Positions 30,712-39,711 of a DNA stretch of 64,000 nucleotides are shown one piece after another. This stretch comes from JAGVSR01 sp963825555. Its GTDB lineage: Bacteria; Pseudomonadota; Alphaproteobacteria; Rhizobiales; Hyphomicrobiaceae. The stretch lies in assembly GCA_963825555.1 (NCBI GenBank), contig CAWGTZ010000014.1, forward strand, positions 1 to 64,000. The letters run 5' to 3'. Position 1 is the first letter of the stretch. The number at the start of each line of letters is the position of its first letter. Under the pieces are notes generated by a model. That model made no database searches. It worked only from the letters and a program-made list of their open reading frames with translations, and was not told the origin of the DNA. Made by a program: the position numbers and the translations under genes.

Positions 30712-32424
30712 ATGTCACGGTCCGACATTCCTCAGTCACCTCCGGGGGGTTGGCCGGCGCAGCGCCCACAGGGTGACTTCGATCCGACAGCCTGGACGCA
30801 GGGACTTGGAGGTGCGCCGCGCCCCAACCCCAAGCCGCAGTCCCCGGCCTATCAGCCGGCGGGCCACCAGCAGCCAGCTCCTGCGGCTTACCAGCCGCAG
30901 CAGGGCTATGCGCCGCAGCAGCAGGGCTACGCTGCCCAGCCGGGCCAGGCCGCACCAGCAGGCGCGTTCGGCGGGCATCAGGATCAGGATTACTATTGGG
31001 GCAATGCACCTCAGTCGGGTGCTACTCCTGCTCCCCAGTTCGACCCATACCTCCAGCAGTCGGCGCCGTCACAGCGCACTGCACCACCGGCGCAGGGATA
31101 CGGGCAGGCGCCCGCATATGCGCCTGAGCCCCAGCCGGCGTCTTATAGGCATTCGCAGCCCACGAGTTATGACCAAGGCCATCAGCAGCCCGATCTGCGC
31201 GGCGCCCAGTACGACCAGTGGGCCTCAGCGCCGGCTCCCGCCGATCCGCGCGGCTATGACTTGTCCAGCTACATGCCGCCACAGACCCGCACGGGTGCGG
31301 GTCGTGGGATGGAGCAGCAGGACTACGGCCAGTTGCAGGCGGATCTCCACGCGCCGCAGCAGGAGTACAGCGACTGGGGTCACCAATCTGCGGATTATGG
31401 TCACGCCGCTCATCCGGACGCCGCCTACCAGGCGGGGTATGATCAGCAGCAATACGCCGATCCGGGTTCGCTCGAGCATGGTGAGTACGAGGAAGACGCG
31501 GGCTATGAGTTTGAGCAGCCGCCGCGCCGGAGCAACAAGGCAATGCTGATTGCCGCCTCGCTCGTCGGGGCCATTCTGGTCGGCGGCGGACTGACCTACG
31601 CCTATCAGTCGATCCTCGGTTCGGGCGGTGACGGTCCAACCCCTGTCGTGAAGAGCGCCGAAGGACCCTCCAAGGTTAAGCCGTCGGAGCCCGGCGGCAA
31701 GAAGTTTGCCCACTCAGACAGCAAGCTTCTGGGACGTCTCAGCGACAATTCCGGGTCCTCCGAAGCCGACGCCTCAGGCTCTCGCAAGGTTTCAACGCTG
31801 GTGGTAGGCCGTGATGGCTCGATCCAGCCTCCGACAGGAGAGGCGGCCCCGGCAGTCTCGGTTCCCGTCCCGGGCTTGACCCTCGTGGACGTCCCCACGC
31901 CGGGGCAGGCGCCCGCATCGGCGCCGGTGGTCGTAACGCCACCGCCGCCCCAGTCGAAGCCGGTCGAGATGGCCTCTCTGGACGACAAGTCCACGTCCTC
32001 CGAGGTGATCACGCCCAAGACGATCAACAAGGCGGAGCCCTCCGCGCCCGCGCCCCCGCCGGTCGCAGAGGCGCCCAAGCCGGTAGTCAAGACCGCTGCC
32101 ATACCCCAGCAGGCCCCGGCTGCAACGGCGCCGGCTAAGATCACGCCCAAGCCTTCGGGGCTCGGCTATGTCGCCGTTCTCGCCTCCGTGCCGGTCTCCG
32201 GATCGAGCCGTATAGACGCGCTTCAGCAGTTTGCCGACATGCAGCAGAAGTACGGCGGCATTCTGCAGAACAAGACTCCAGACGTTCAGGAGGCAAACCT
32301 CGGCGCGAAGGGCACCTATCACCGTCTCATCGTCGGGCCGCCAGGTTCGCGAGAGGGTGCAAACTCGGTCTGCTCGCAGCTCAAATCCGCAGGCTATGCG
32401 GGGTGCTGGGTGACGGCCTACTGA
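30712..32424 (+). CDS. SPOR-domain membrane protein with Gln/Pro/Tyr-rich cytoplasmic region
   Basis: The 570 residues split into four parts. A long low-complexity region (about 1-272) is very rich in Gln, Pro, Tyr and Ala. One transmembrane helix follows (about 278-298, AMLIAASLVGAILVGGGLTY). A Pro/Ser/Lys-rich periplasmic linker leads to a C-terminal SPOR domain (about 483-570, GLGYVAVLASVPV to CWVTAY). SPOR domains bind denuded septal peptidoglycan, so a role at the division or budding site is likely. The neighbour nagZ (peptidoglycan recycling) fits. A terminator follows at 32447. Confidence 0.85.
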   Translation: MSRSDIPQSPPGGWPAQRPQGDFDPTAWTQGLGGAPRPNPKPQSPAYQPAGHQQPAPAAYQPQQGYAPQQQGYAAQPGQAAPAGAFGGHQDQDYYWGNAPQSGATPAPQFDPYLQQSAPSQRTAPPAQGYGQAPAYAPEPQPASYRHSQPTSYDQGHQQPDLRGAQYDQWASAPAPADPRGYDLSSYMPPQTRTGAGRGMEQQDYGQLQADLHAPQQEYSDWGHQSADYGHAAHPDAAYQAGYDQQQYADPGSLEHGEYEEDAGYEFEQPPRRSNKAMLIAASLVGAILVGGGLTYAYQSILGSGGDGPTPVVKSAEGPSKVKPSEPGGKKFAHSDSKLLGRLSDNSGSSEADASGSRKVSTLVVGRDGSIQPPTGEAAPAVSVPVPGLTLVDVPTPGQAPASAPVVVTPPPPQSKPVEMASLDDKSTSSEVITPKTINKAEPSAPAPPPVAEAPKPVVKTAAIPQQAPAATAPAKITPKPSGLGYVAVLASVPVSGSSRIDALQQFADMQQKYGGILQNKTPDVQEANLGAKGTYHRLIVGPPGSREGANSVCSQLKSAGYAGCWVTAY

Positions 32425-32446
32425 GGGTCGGCACAAGTTTGGCGAG

Positions 32447-32479
32447 AGGCCGCGGCGCTTGCCCCGCGGCCTTTTGTTT
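32447..32479 (+). terminator. Rho-independent terminator after the SPOR gene
   Basis: A perfect 9-bp stem AGGCCGCGG/CCGCGGCCT (32447-32455 with 32464-32472) encloses an 8-nt loop and is followed by TTTTGTTTG. It lies 22 bases past the stop and 47 bases before nagZ. Confidence 0.8.
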
Positions 32480-32526
32480 GTCAGGCATGACGCATATGAC
32501 ATGCCTTAGGGGATCATGTTCTCACG

Positions 32527-33564
32527 ATGCAGCGCGCCGCATTCATCACGGGCCTTGCGGGTCCAGATCTCGCGCAGGAGGAAGCGCGCTTTCTCGCAAA
32601 CGCGCGACCGCTCGGTCTCATCCTGTTTGCGCGCAACTGCGTCGGCCACGACCAGATCCGGCGGCTCGTGGCCGACGCACTGTCCGCCATCGGCAGCGAC
32701 GAAACGCTGGTTCTCGTCGATCAGGAGGGCGGCCGCGTGCAGCGCCTGCGCCCTCCGCTGGGGCGCGCCCTGCCGCCGGCGGCGGCCTATGCGGAACTCT
32801 ATCAGTGCGGTGAGCAACAAGCTGCCTGCGATGCGGCGTTCGGAGCAGCCCGTCTCGTGGCCAAAGATCTGCGCGAACTCGGTATCAACACCAATTGCGC
32901 CCCTGTACTCGATCTGCCCGTGCCCGGCTCGCACGCCATCATAGGCGACCGGGCTTACGGAACCTCGGTAGAGCAGGTTGTCCGCCTCGCCCGGGCGGTG
33001 GCTGCGGGCTTCATGGCCGGCGGCGTACTGCCTGTAATCAAGCATATTCCGGGGCACGGCCGTGCGACCAAGGACAGCCACCTCGACCTGCCTGTCGTCG
33101 ACACGGACCGCGCGGAATTGTCCCGCACCGATTTCGCGCCCTTCAAGGCGCTCGCCGATATTCCCTCGGCGATGACGGCTCACGTCGTTTTCAGTGACAT
33201 CGACCCATCCGCGCCCGCCAGCACTTCCGCTGCGGTCATCGGCGACGTGATCCGTGGCGAGATCGGATATGATGGCCTCCTGATGAGTGACGACCTGGGG
33301 ATGAAGGCGCTGGCCGGCACCATGCGCGAACGGTCGGAGACCGTCATTCGGGCGGGCTGTGATGTCGCTTTGCATTGCAGCGGCGTTCTGGCTGAAATGG
33401 AGGATACGGCGGCCGGTGTTCCGGTTCTCGCCGGTCAGGCGCTCAGGCGGGCGGAACAGGCTCTGGCCGTACTGAAGAATCGGGAAAATTTCGATTCTGC
33501 GTTGGCGGAAGACCGGCTTGTGGCGGTGATTGCAGATCACACCGGCCGTTCTGAATCAGTATAG
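32527..33564 (+). CDS. nagZ: Beta-N-acetylhexosaminidase
   Basis: Cytoplasmic GH3 enzyme that removes GlcNAc from anhydro-muropeptides during peptidoglycan recycling. The 345 residues carry LVDQEGGRVQRLRPP, the NagZ loop KHIPGHGRATKDSHLDLPVV with the catalytic His of the Asp-His dyad, and SDDLGMKAL with the nucleophilic Asp. Some homologues are annotated as glycoside hydrolase family 3 only. It is followed by scpA and scpB, as in many alphaproteobacteria. Confidence 0.93.
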   Translation: MQRAAFITGLAGPDLAQEEARFLANARPLGLILFARNCVGHDQIRRLVADALSAIGSDETLVLVDQEGGRVQRLRPPLGRALPPAAAYAELYQCGEQQAACDAAFGAARLVAKDLRELGINTNCAPVLDLPVPGSHAIIGDRAYGTSVEQVVRLARAVAAGFMAGGVLPVIKHIPGHGRATKDSHLDLPVVDTDRAELSRTDFAPFKALADIPSAMTAHVVFSDIDPSAPASTSAAVIGDVIRGEIGYDGLLMSDDLGMKALAGTMRERSETVIRAGCDVALHCSGVLAEMEDTAAGVPVLAGQALRRAEQALAVLKNRENFDSALAEDRLVAVIADHTGRSESV

Positions 33565-33667
33565 GCTATAAAGGCTATTGAAACTTTAGGCTGGTGCCTG
33601 AGCTTCACCCGGCAGCCGGCGGGCGCCGTGAGAAGTCCGGTTCAGGCAGAAAGCGTTCAGGAACACG

Positions 33668-34504
33668 ATGGGCGACGAGCCGACAGAGAGGACAGAAGAG
33701 GCGACCGGTTGGGAAGCTCCCGACGCGGAGAATGCGCCGCTTGCCTCCGAGGCGCTGATCGTCGACGTGGCCGGCTTTGAGGGACCACTCGATTTACTGC
33801 TCGCCCTTGCGCGGACGCAGAAGGTGGATCTGGCGAAGATCTCCGTTCTGTCCCTCGTCGAGCAGTACCTGGAATTCATCCGCGAGGCGCAGCGTCTCAA
33901 GCTCGAAATCGCGGGCGATTATCTCGTCATGGCAGCGTGGCTGGCCTTCCTCAAGTCGCGAATGCTTCTTCCCAAGGAAAAGGTCGAGACGGGTGAGCAG
34001 TCCGCGGAGGAGATGGCACAGCGGCTCGCATTCCGCCTCGCGCGCCTCGAAGCCATGCGCAATGCCATGGCGCATCTGATGACGCGCAAGAGGCTCGGGC
34101 GCGACGTGTTCGGCCGTGGCAGTCCCGAAGGCGTCAAGACGGTGCGCGACACGGAATGGACGGCACAGATCTATGATCTCTTGAAGGCCTATGCCGATCA
34201 GCGCCGCCGCACCGTGAAGGTCACACACGTGGTCAAGGCGCGTAAGGTCTGGTCGATAAAGGAAGCGCGCAACCGGTTGGAGAAGCTCGTCGGCGAAAGC
34301 ACGGGGCACTGGGTTCAGCTCGACCTCTTCCTGCATCAGTATCTGCCGCAAGGCGAGGAGACGAAAACGGTTATTGCCAGCTCGTTCGGCGCAACGTTGG
34401 AAATGGCGCGCGAGGGCGTCGTGGAATTGCAGCAGGAGTCTCCGTTCGCGCCGCTCTACGTGCGCAAGCGTGAGGATGGCGCGACGTGGCAAAGGATCGG
34501 CTGA
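33668..34504 (+). CDS. scpA: Segregation and condensation protein A
   Basis: Kleisin subunit of the SMC-ScpAB condensin, bridging SMC heads during chromosome segregation. The 278 residues show the N-terminal VDVAGFEGPLDLLLALARTQ, KVDLAKISVLSLVEQYLEFI and YLVMAAWLAFLKSRMLLP, with the C-terminal winged-helix region at about 200-270. The gene starts 103 bp after nagZ, and scpB lies 34-55 bp downstream depending on the start. Confidence 0.93.
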   Translation: MGDEPTERTEEATGWEAPDAENAPLASEALIVDVAGFEGPLDLLLALARTQKVDLAKISVLSLVEQYLEFIREAQRLKLEIAGDYLVMAAWLAFLKSRMLLPKEKVETGEQSAEEMAQRLAFRLARLEAMRNAMAHLMTRKRLGRDVFGRGSPEGVKTVRDTEWTAQIYDLLKAYADQRRRTVKVTHVVKARKVWSIKEARNRLEKLVGESTGHWVQLDLFLHQYLPQGEETKTVIASSFGATLEMAREGVVELQQESPFAPLYVRKREDGATWQRIG

Positions 34505-34559
34505 GGGAAGGCCGGTCGAGGATCGAATGCAATCTTAAATGGGTGTGCGTCAGGGTTTC

Positions 34560-35456
34560 ATGAACGACGGGAAAAAAAATATGACACCGCCCCGCCTGAA
34601 GCTCGTCTCCAGCAATGAGAGCGTCGAGCGCGAGGACGAGTTCAACGACGCGCTCGGGTCCGAAGCGCGCGAATTGGCCGCTGCGCTGGCCGATGTGCAG
34701 CTGGGCATCGCGCCCGATTTCGGTGACGCGGACGCGCGTACCGAGATACAGAACGTGCGCATCGCCGAGGCGCTCCTGTTTGCCGCGTCCGAGCCGCTCG
34801 ATGAGCGCACTATCTCGGAAAGCCTGCCCAAGGATACGGATGTGGCCGCGGTCCTCTCGGAGTTGAGAGAGCAGTACTCCTCCCGCGGTGTGCACCTGGT
34901 CAAGGTGGCGGGCAAGTGGTCGTTCCGCACGGCGGAGGACCTGTCCTATTTGCTCGAAAAGCACGCGCACGAAGAGCGGCGTCTGTCGAAGGCGGCCCTC
35001 GAGACGCTGGCTATCATTGCCTATCATCAACCTGTCACACGCGCTGAGATCGAGGAGATCCGCGGCGTGTCGACCTCGGGCGGGACACTGGACATTCTGC
35101 TCGAGACCGGCTGGGTGCGTCCGCGCGGCCGCCGCCGGGCACCCGGTAAGCCAATCACCTACGGGACGACCGATGCCTTCCTCTCTCACTTCGGTCTCGA
35201 CACGGTCAAGGATCTGCCGGGGCTTGCCGATCTGAAAGCGCAGGGTCTTCTGGACAGCAATCTGCCCCCCGGCTTCTCCGTGCCGGAACCCACCGATGTC
35301 GCGGCCCTCATGCCCGACGAACTGCCGCTCGATGCGGACGATGATGAGGAGGAGGGCGTCGTTCAGGCTGAAATGGAACTCGACTTGCCTGAAGAGGCCG
35401 AGGCCGATAAGCCGGAAGACGGCGAGACGGACAAGACGGACGAAGCATCGTCCTAA
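34560..35456 (+). CDS. scpB: Segregation and condensation protein B
   Basis: Dimeric winged-helix partner of ScpA. The core (about residues 60-230) shows RIAEALLFAASEPLDERTI, LVKVAGKWSFRTAEDLSYLL and KAALETLAIIAYHQPVTRAE, followed by IRGVSTSGGTLDILLETGWV. A very acidic C-terminal tail (DADDDEEEGV, then PEEAEADKPEDGETDKTDE) is a non-conserved extension. The start is ambiguous between 34539, 34560 (AGGG upstream) and 34581; I use 34560. It lies immediately downstream of scpA. Confidence 0.9.
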   Translation: MNDGKKNMTPPRLKLVSSNESVEREDEFNDALGSEARELAAALADVQLGIAPDFGDADARTEIQNVRIAEALLFAASEPLDERTISESLPKDTDVAAVLSELREQYSSRGVHLVKVAGKWSFRTAEDLSYLLEKHAHEERRLSKAALETLAIIAYHQPVTRAEIEEIRGVSTSGGTLDILLETGWVRPRGRRRAPGKPITYGTTDAFLSHFGLDTVKDLPGLADLKAQGLLDSNLPPGFSVPEPTDVAALMPDELPLDADDDEEEGVVQAEMELDLPEEAEADKPEDGETDKTDEASS

Positions 35457-35512
35457 ACGGCCTGCGGGTCCGGGCCGGCGACAGTTGATGAGTGGGTAGC
35501 GTGACGACCCGG

Positions 35513-36637
35513 ATGAATCCTGACATGAGCGCTGGAACCTCCCCGCTTGCCGCGGAGAGTTCGCTCGTGCCACGCCGTGCGGCGGCTACATTTGCCGCGA
35601 GCCTTGCATTCGAGCATTTGGATCGCCGCTACGGTGAGACCTACGCGCTCCGAGACGTGTCGCTGGCGATCGCGCCGGGCGAGGTGGTCTGTCTTCTCGG
35701 GCCCTCGGGGTGCGGAAAGACGACACTCCTGAGAATAGCAGCCGGCATCGAACGTCCGACCGCCGGCCGCGTGCTCATCAACGGGCAGGAGGTGGCGGGC
35801 CCGTCGCGCTTCGTGCCGCCGGAGGAACGCAGCGTCGGTCTGATGTTCCAGGACTTCGCGCTGTTTCCACACCTTACGATCCTGCAGAATGTGGCCTTCG
35901 GCCTCAAGGCCCTGCCACGGCGCGAGGCTGAGCGGGAAGCGCGCGCCATGCTTTCGCGCGTGGGGCTTGCCCATCTGGGGAACCAGTATCCGCACATTCT
36001 TTCGGGCGGACAGCAGCAGCGCGTGGCGCTTGCCCGGGCCATCGTGCCACGTCCCGCCGTGGTGCTCATGGACGAGCCGTTTTCGGGCCTCGACGTTCAG
36101 TTGCGCGATAGCATGCAGGAGGAGACCCTCGCCCTCCTGCGCGAAACGCGGGCGACGTCCGTTATCGTTACGCACCATCCGGAAGAAGCCATGCGTCTTG
36201 CGGATCGGATTGCCGTCTTGCGGCAAGGGCGGCTGGTTCAGGTGGGCAGTGCGGAGGACCTCTATGCGCATCCCACCAGCCTGTTCGTGGCCCGCCTGTT
36301 CTCCGAGATCAACGAAATCGCGTACACGGTGCGAAGCGGCGAGATCGCAACGCCCATTGGCCGCCTTCCGGCGCCCGGCATCGGCAATGGCGAGATCGCC
36401 ATCCTGAGCATCCGAGAGCGCTGTATTCGCGTCGGCGAGCCGGGCCAGGGCTTGCCAGGTCGCATCTTGCACACCAAGTTCCTTGGAGACATCGCGCTGC
36501 TGGAGGTCGGCGTTCAGGGTTTCGATGCGCCGTTAAGGATCCGCACCCACGAGGGGCGCTCCTGGTCAAAGGGCAGCGAGGTCGGCATCGAGATTGATCC
36601 GGCCCGGACGCTCGTTTTTCCGGGCGGGGATGCCTAA
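35513..36637 (+). CDS. ABC transporter ATP-binding protein (FbpC/PotA-like, with TOBE domain)
   Basis: Cytoplasmic ATPase of an import system, closest in architecture to ferric iron or spermidine/putrescine transporters. Walker A GPSGCGKTT, Q-loop FQDFALFPHL, signature LSGGQQQRVALARA, Walker B VVLMDEPFSGLD and the switch histidine in VTHHPEEA are all present. A C-terminal TOBE-like region (about 290-370) follows. No permease or binding protein is adjacent: it sits between scpB and tatA, so its partners must be elsewhere. The start is uncertain (GTG 35492, ATG 35513 or ATG 35525). Confidence 0.85.
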   Translation: MNPDMSAGTSPLAAESSLVPRRAAATFAASLAFEHLDRRYGETYALRDVSLAIAPGEVVCLLGPSGCGKTTLLRIAAGIERPTAGRVLINGQEVAGPSRFVPPEERSVGLMFQDFALFPHLTILQNVAFGLKALPRREAEREARAMLSRVGLAHLGNQYPHILSGGQQQRVALARAIVPRPAVVLMDEPFSGLDVQLRDSMQEETLALLRETRATSVIVTHHPEEAMRLADRIAVLRQGRLVQVGSAEDLYAHPTSLFVARLFSEINEIAYTVRSGEIATPIGRLPAPGIGNGEIAILSIRERCIRVGEPGQGLPGRILHTKFLGDIALLEVGVQGFDAPLRIRTHEGRSWSKGSEVGIEIDPARTLVFPGGDA

Positions 36638-36746
36638 AGCGCCGCATTCGATCTAACGGCCGGCGGGATTGCCGGGTGAGTGCGAGTTTGCGATAGTAGC
36701 CGCGATTTGTGCGATGCAGCGCGGACAATAAAGGAACATCAATAAA

Positions 36747-36974
36747 ATGGGTCTTTCAGCCACACATCTGCTGCTGCTCCTGCTCGTTGTCATCCTGCTG
36801 TTCGGAAGCGGCAAGATCTCGACGCTCATGGGTGACGTGGCCAAGGGTATCAAGAGCTTCAAAAAGGGCATGGCGGAGGAAGACACGCCGGCTGGCAGCG
36901 ACACTCCGCGCGCCATCGAGCATGAGGCGCGCAGCGGTGAAAGCGCCCAGCGTGACACGACCAAGAGCGGGTGA
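36747..36974 (+). CDS. tatA: Sec-independent protein translocase TatA
   Basis: Pore-forming small subunit of the twin-arginine export system. The 75 residues have one N-terminal transmembrane helix (HLLLLLLVVILLFG), the Phe-Gly hinge FGSGKI and an amphipathic helix (VAKGIKSFKKGMAEED) with a charged tail. First of the tatA-tatB-tatC operon. Confidence 0.95.
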   Translation: MGLSATHLLLLLLVVILLFGSGKISTLMGDVAKGIKSFKKGMAEEDTPAGSDTPRAIEHEARSGESAQRDTTKSG

Positions 36975-37050
36975 GTGGGTGTTGACGCCCTTCGCCCCAA
37001 CTGGTGCTGACCGCGCTTGCCGTTAAGTAGGCCCCTGTCGGACCGAGCAC

Positions 37051-37479
37051 ATGTTTGAGATCAGCTGGAGCGAGCTTCTGGTTCTCGCCGTGGTGACCCT
37101 GATTTTCCTGGGCCCCAAAGACTACCCCGTGTTTTTCAACACGCTCGGGCGCTATGCGGGTGCGCTGCGCCGCCAGGCCGACGAGTTCAAGCGCTACTTT
37201 GACGAGGCCATGCGCGAGGCGGAGATGGACAGTCTGCGCAAGGAGCTCGACAGCGTGCGCGAGGACGTCCTGAGCACCGTCCGAGATGCGGAGCGCGCCG
37301 CGGACCAAAGCGTCAAGAATGCCGAGGCGGGCGTGCGTTCCGCCGCGTCTTCGGCCGAGATTCCCGCTGAGGCCAAACCCGGGGAAAGCTCACCTTCGGG
37401 CCTGCCCCCGCCGGAAGCCGCCGAGACCAAGGCTTCTCAAACTGCGCCGCAGGATACCGCAAAAAAGAGCGGAGCCTGA
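37051..37479 (+). CDS. tatB: Sec-independent protein translocase TatB
   Basis: Receptor subunit working with TatC to bind twin-arginine signal peptides. The 142 residues begin FEISWSELLVLAVVTLIFLG, with the TatB-typical Glu in the membrane helix and Gly-Pro hinge (GPKDYP). An amphipathic helix and a long charged, Ala/Pro-rich tail follow. It lies 76 bp after tatA and 5 bp before tatC. Confidence 0.93.
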   Translation: MFEISWSELLVLAVVTLIFLGPKDYPVFFNTLGRYAGALRRQADEFKRYFDEAMREAEMDSLRKELDSVREDVLSTVRDAERAADQSVKNAEAGVRSAASSAEIPAEAKPGESSPSGLPPPEAAETKASQTAPQDTAKKSGA

Positions 37480-37484
37480 GCCCG

Positions 37485-38285
37485 ATGCAGGAACGCGTTC
37501 CGGAAGGCCAGGACGAGATCGACGCCAGCAAGGCGCCGCTGATGGACCATCTGATAGAGTTGCGCCAGCGGCTCATCTGGGCGGTCGCGGCGTTCTTTAT
37601 CATGTTCCTCCTGTGCATCACGGTGGCCAACCACATCTATCAGGTGCTCGTATGGCCCTATGTCTGGGTCTCTGGGCAGGAACAGGTGCGCCTCATCGCA
37701 ACCCACTTCCTCGAGCAGATATTCACCAACCTGAAGCTTGCCATGTTCGGCGCGGGTTTCCTCTCGTTCCCGGTGGTGGCGACGCAGATCTACAAGTTCG
37801 TGGCGCCGGGCCTCTACAAGAATGAGCGGAAAGCCTTCCTGCCCTATCTTATCGCAACGCCCGTCTTCTTCTTGCTTGGTGCAGCGGTGGTCTACTTCAT
37901 CGCAATGCCGATCCTCATAAAGTTCTCGATCGGTCTGGCCGCGACTTCCAGCGAGGGCGGAGCAGCGGCCATCGAACTGATGCCGAAAGTTTCCGAGTAC
38001 CTCTCACTCATCATGACGCTCATATTCGGCTTCGGGATCTGTTTTCAGCTACCGGTTGTGCTGACGTTGCTCGCCCGGGCGGGCCTCGTCACTGCGGATA
38101 CGCTCCGTGCCGGCCGGCGCTATGCGATCGTGGCCATATTCGCGGTCGCTGCTGTCCTGACACCGCCGGATGCCATAAGCATGTTGATCATGGCCACTCC
38201 GACTGTGCTCCTCTACGAACTGGCTATTTTCGCCGTGTCGCGGGTCGAGAAGCAGCACAATGCAGACGAAATACAACCCTCGTAA
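37485..38285 (+). CDS. tatC: Sec-independent protein translocase TatC
   Basis: Six-helix membrane core of the Tat system. The 266 residues open with KAPLMDHLIELRQRLIWAV, the conserved signal-recognition region, and contain GLYKNERKAFLPYL and FGICFQLPVVLTLLARAGLV, both diagnostic. The start follows the tatB stop by 5 bp. serS begins about 107 bp later. Confidence 0.96.
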   Translation: MQERVPEGQDEIDASKAPLMDHLIELRQRLIWAVAAFFIMFLLCITVANHIYQVLVWPYVWVSGQEQVRLIATHFLEQIFTNLKLAMFGAGFLSFPVVATQIYKFVAPGLYKNERKAFLPYLIATPVFFLLGAAVVYFIAMPILIKFSIGLAATSSEGGAAAIELMPKVSEYLSLIMTLIFGFGICFQLPVVLTLLARAGLVTADTLRAGRRYAIVAIFAVAAVLTPPDAISMLIMATPTVLLYELAIFAVSRVEKQHNADEIQPS

Positions 38286-38392
38286 GGGACCGATCCGAAG
38301 CGGCTTTGGCGCTGGCAAATGGTCCACTGGACCCCTCGCCAAGGGAGGCCTATAGACGGGCGGACATCGCGAAAAGAGACGAGGCCGCCCCC

Positions 38393-39688
38393 GTGTTCGA
38401 CATCAAATGGATCCGTGACAACGCCGACGCATTCGATGGCGCCCTGAAGCGCCGCGGTCTGGAGCCCCTGTCCGACCCCCTCATCGCAATCGACGACAAG
38501 CGCCGTGCGATCCTCACCACGCTTCAGGACGCGCAGGCTCGGCGCAACGCGGTTTCGAAGGACATCGGCAAGGCGAAGGCTCAGAAGGACGAGGCGACCG
38601 CCGCCAAGCTCATGAGCGAGGTCGCGGCGCTGAAGGACACGATTGCCAAGGGTGAAGACGAAGAGCGTTCCGTCAACGCCGAACTGGAAGCCGCACTTGC
38701 CGTCATTCCGAACCTGCCGCGCAGCGACGTCCCCGAAGGCAAGGACGAGCATGACAACAAGGAAGTACGCAAGAGGGGCACGCCGAACACGTTCGGCTTC
38801 CAACCCAAGCAGCATTTCGAACTCGGCGAGGCGCTGGGCCTCATGGACTTCGAGACGGCGGGCAAGGTCTCCGGTGCGCGCTTCGTATTTCTGAAGGGGG
38901 CACTTGCGCGTCTCGAGCGTGCCATCGCGAGCTTCATGCTCGACAATCACACCGCGCCCGCGGGAGACAATCATGGCGGCTACACGGAAGTGAACCCGCC
39001 GCTGCTCGTGAAAGATCAGGCTGCCTACGGCACGGGCAACCTGCCGAAGTTTGCCGAGGATCTGTTCCAGACGACCAACGGCTTCTGGCTCATCCCCACT
39101 GCCGAAGTCTCGCTCACCAACCTTGTGCGCGATCAGATCCTCGATGAGGACAAACTGCCGATGCGCGTTACGGCCTGGACGCCGTGTTTCCGCTCGGAGG
39201 CGGGGGCCGCCGGTCGCGACACACGCGGCATGATCCGCCAGCATCAGTTTTCCAAGGTGGAACTCGTGTCCGTCACGACGCCCGAGAACAGCCTCGAAGA
39301 GCATGAGCGCATGACCGCGTGCGCGGAGGGTATCCTGCAGGCGTTGGGGTTGCCGTTTCGCACCATGCTGCTTTGCACGGGCGACATGGGTTTCGCCTCT
39401 CAGAAGACCTACGACATTGAGGTATGGCTGCCGGGACAGAACACTTATCGTGAGATTTCGTCCTGCTCGGTGTGCGGCGATTTCCAGGCCCGCCGTATGG
39501 GTGCGCGCTACCGTCCCAAGGGCTCGAAGGACGTCCGCTTCGTGCATACCTTGAATGGATCGGGCCTCGCCGTTGGCCGTACGCTCGTTGCGGTCATGGA
39601 GAATTATCAGGAGGCCGACGGGTCGATCGTGATCCCGGACGCGCTCAGGCCGTATATGGGTGGGCAGGACAAGATCGTGAAATCGTAG
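38393..39688 (+). CDS. serS: Serine--tRNA ligase
   Basis: Class II synthetase charging tRNA-Ser and tRNA-Sec. The 431 residues begin with the N-terminal coiled-coil arm (about 30-105). Motif 2 is visible in TPCFRSEAGAAGRDTRGMIR and motif 3 in GSGLAVGRTLVAVMENYQ. The GTG start at 38393 yields VFDIKWIRD, matching family N-termini, with GAGG upstream; the open frame from 38306 is an extension. surE follows 23 bp downstream. Confidence 0.96.
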   Translation: MFDIKWIRDNADAFDGALKRRGLEPLSDPLIAIDDKRRAILTTLQDAQARRNAVSKDIGKAKAQKDEATAAKLMSEVAALKDTIAKGEDEERSVNAELEAALAVIPNLPRSDVPEGKDEHDNKEVRKRGTPNTFGFQPKQHFELGEALGLMDFETAGKVSGARFVFLKGALARLERAIASFMLDNHTAPAGDNHGGYTEVNPPLLVKDQAAYGTGNLPKFAEDLFQTTNGFWLIPTAEVSLTNLVRDQILDEDKLPMRVTAWTPCFRSEAGAAGRDTRGMIRQHQFSKVELVSVTTPENSLEEHERMTACAEGILQALGLPFRTMLLCTGDMGFASQKTYDIEVWLPGQNTYREISSCSVCGDFQARRMGARYRPKGSKDVRFVHTLNGSGLAVGRTLVAVMENYQEADGSIVIPDALRPYMGGQDKIVKS

Positions 39689-39711
39689 GGCCGTGGGCCC
39701 CAAGGGACATC

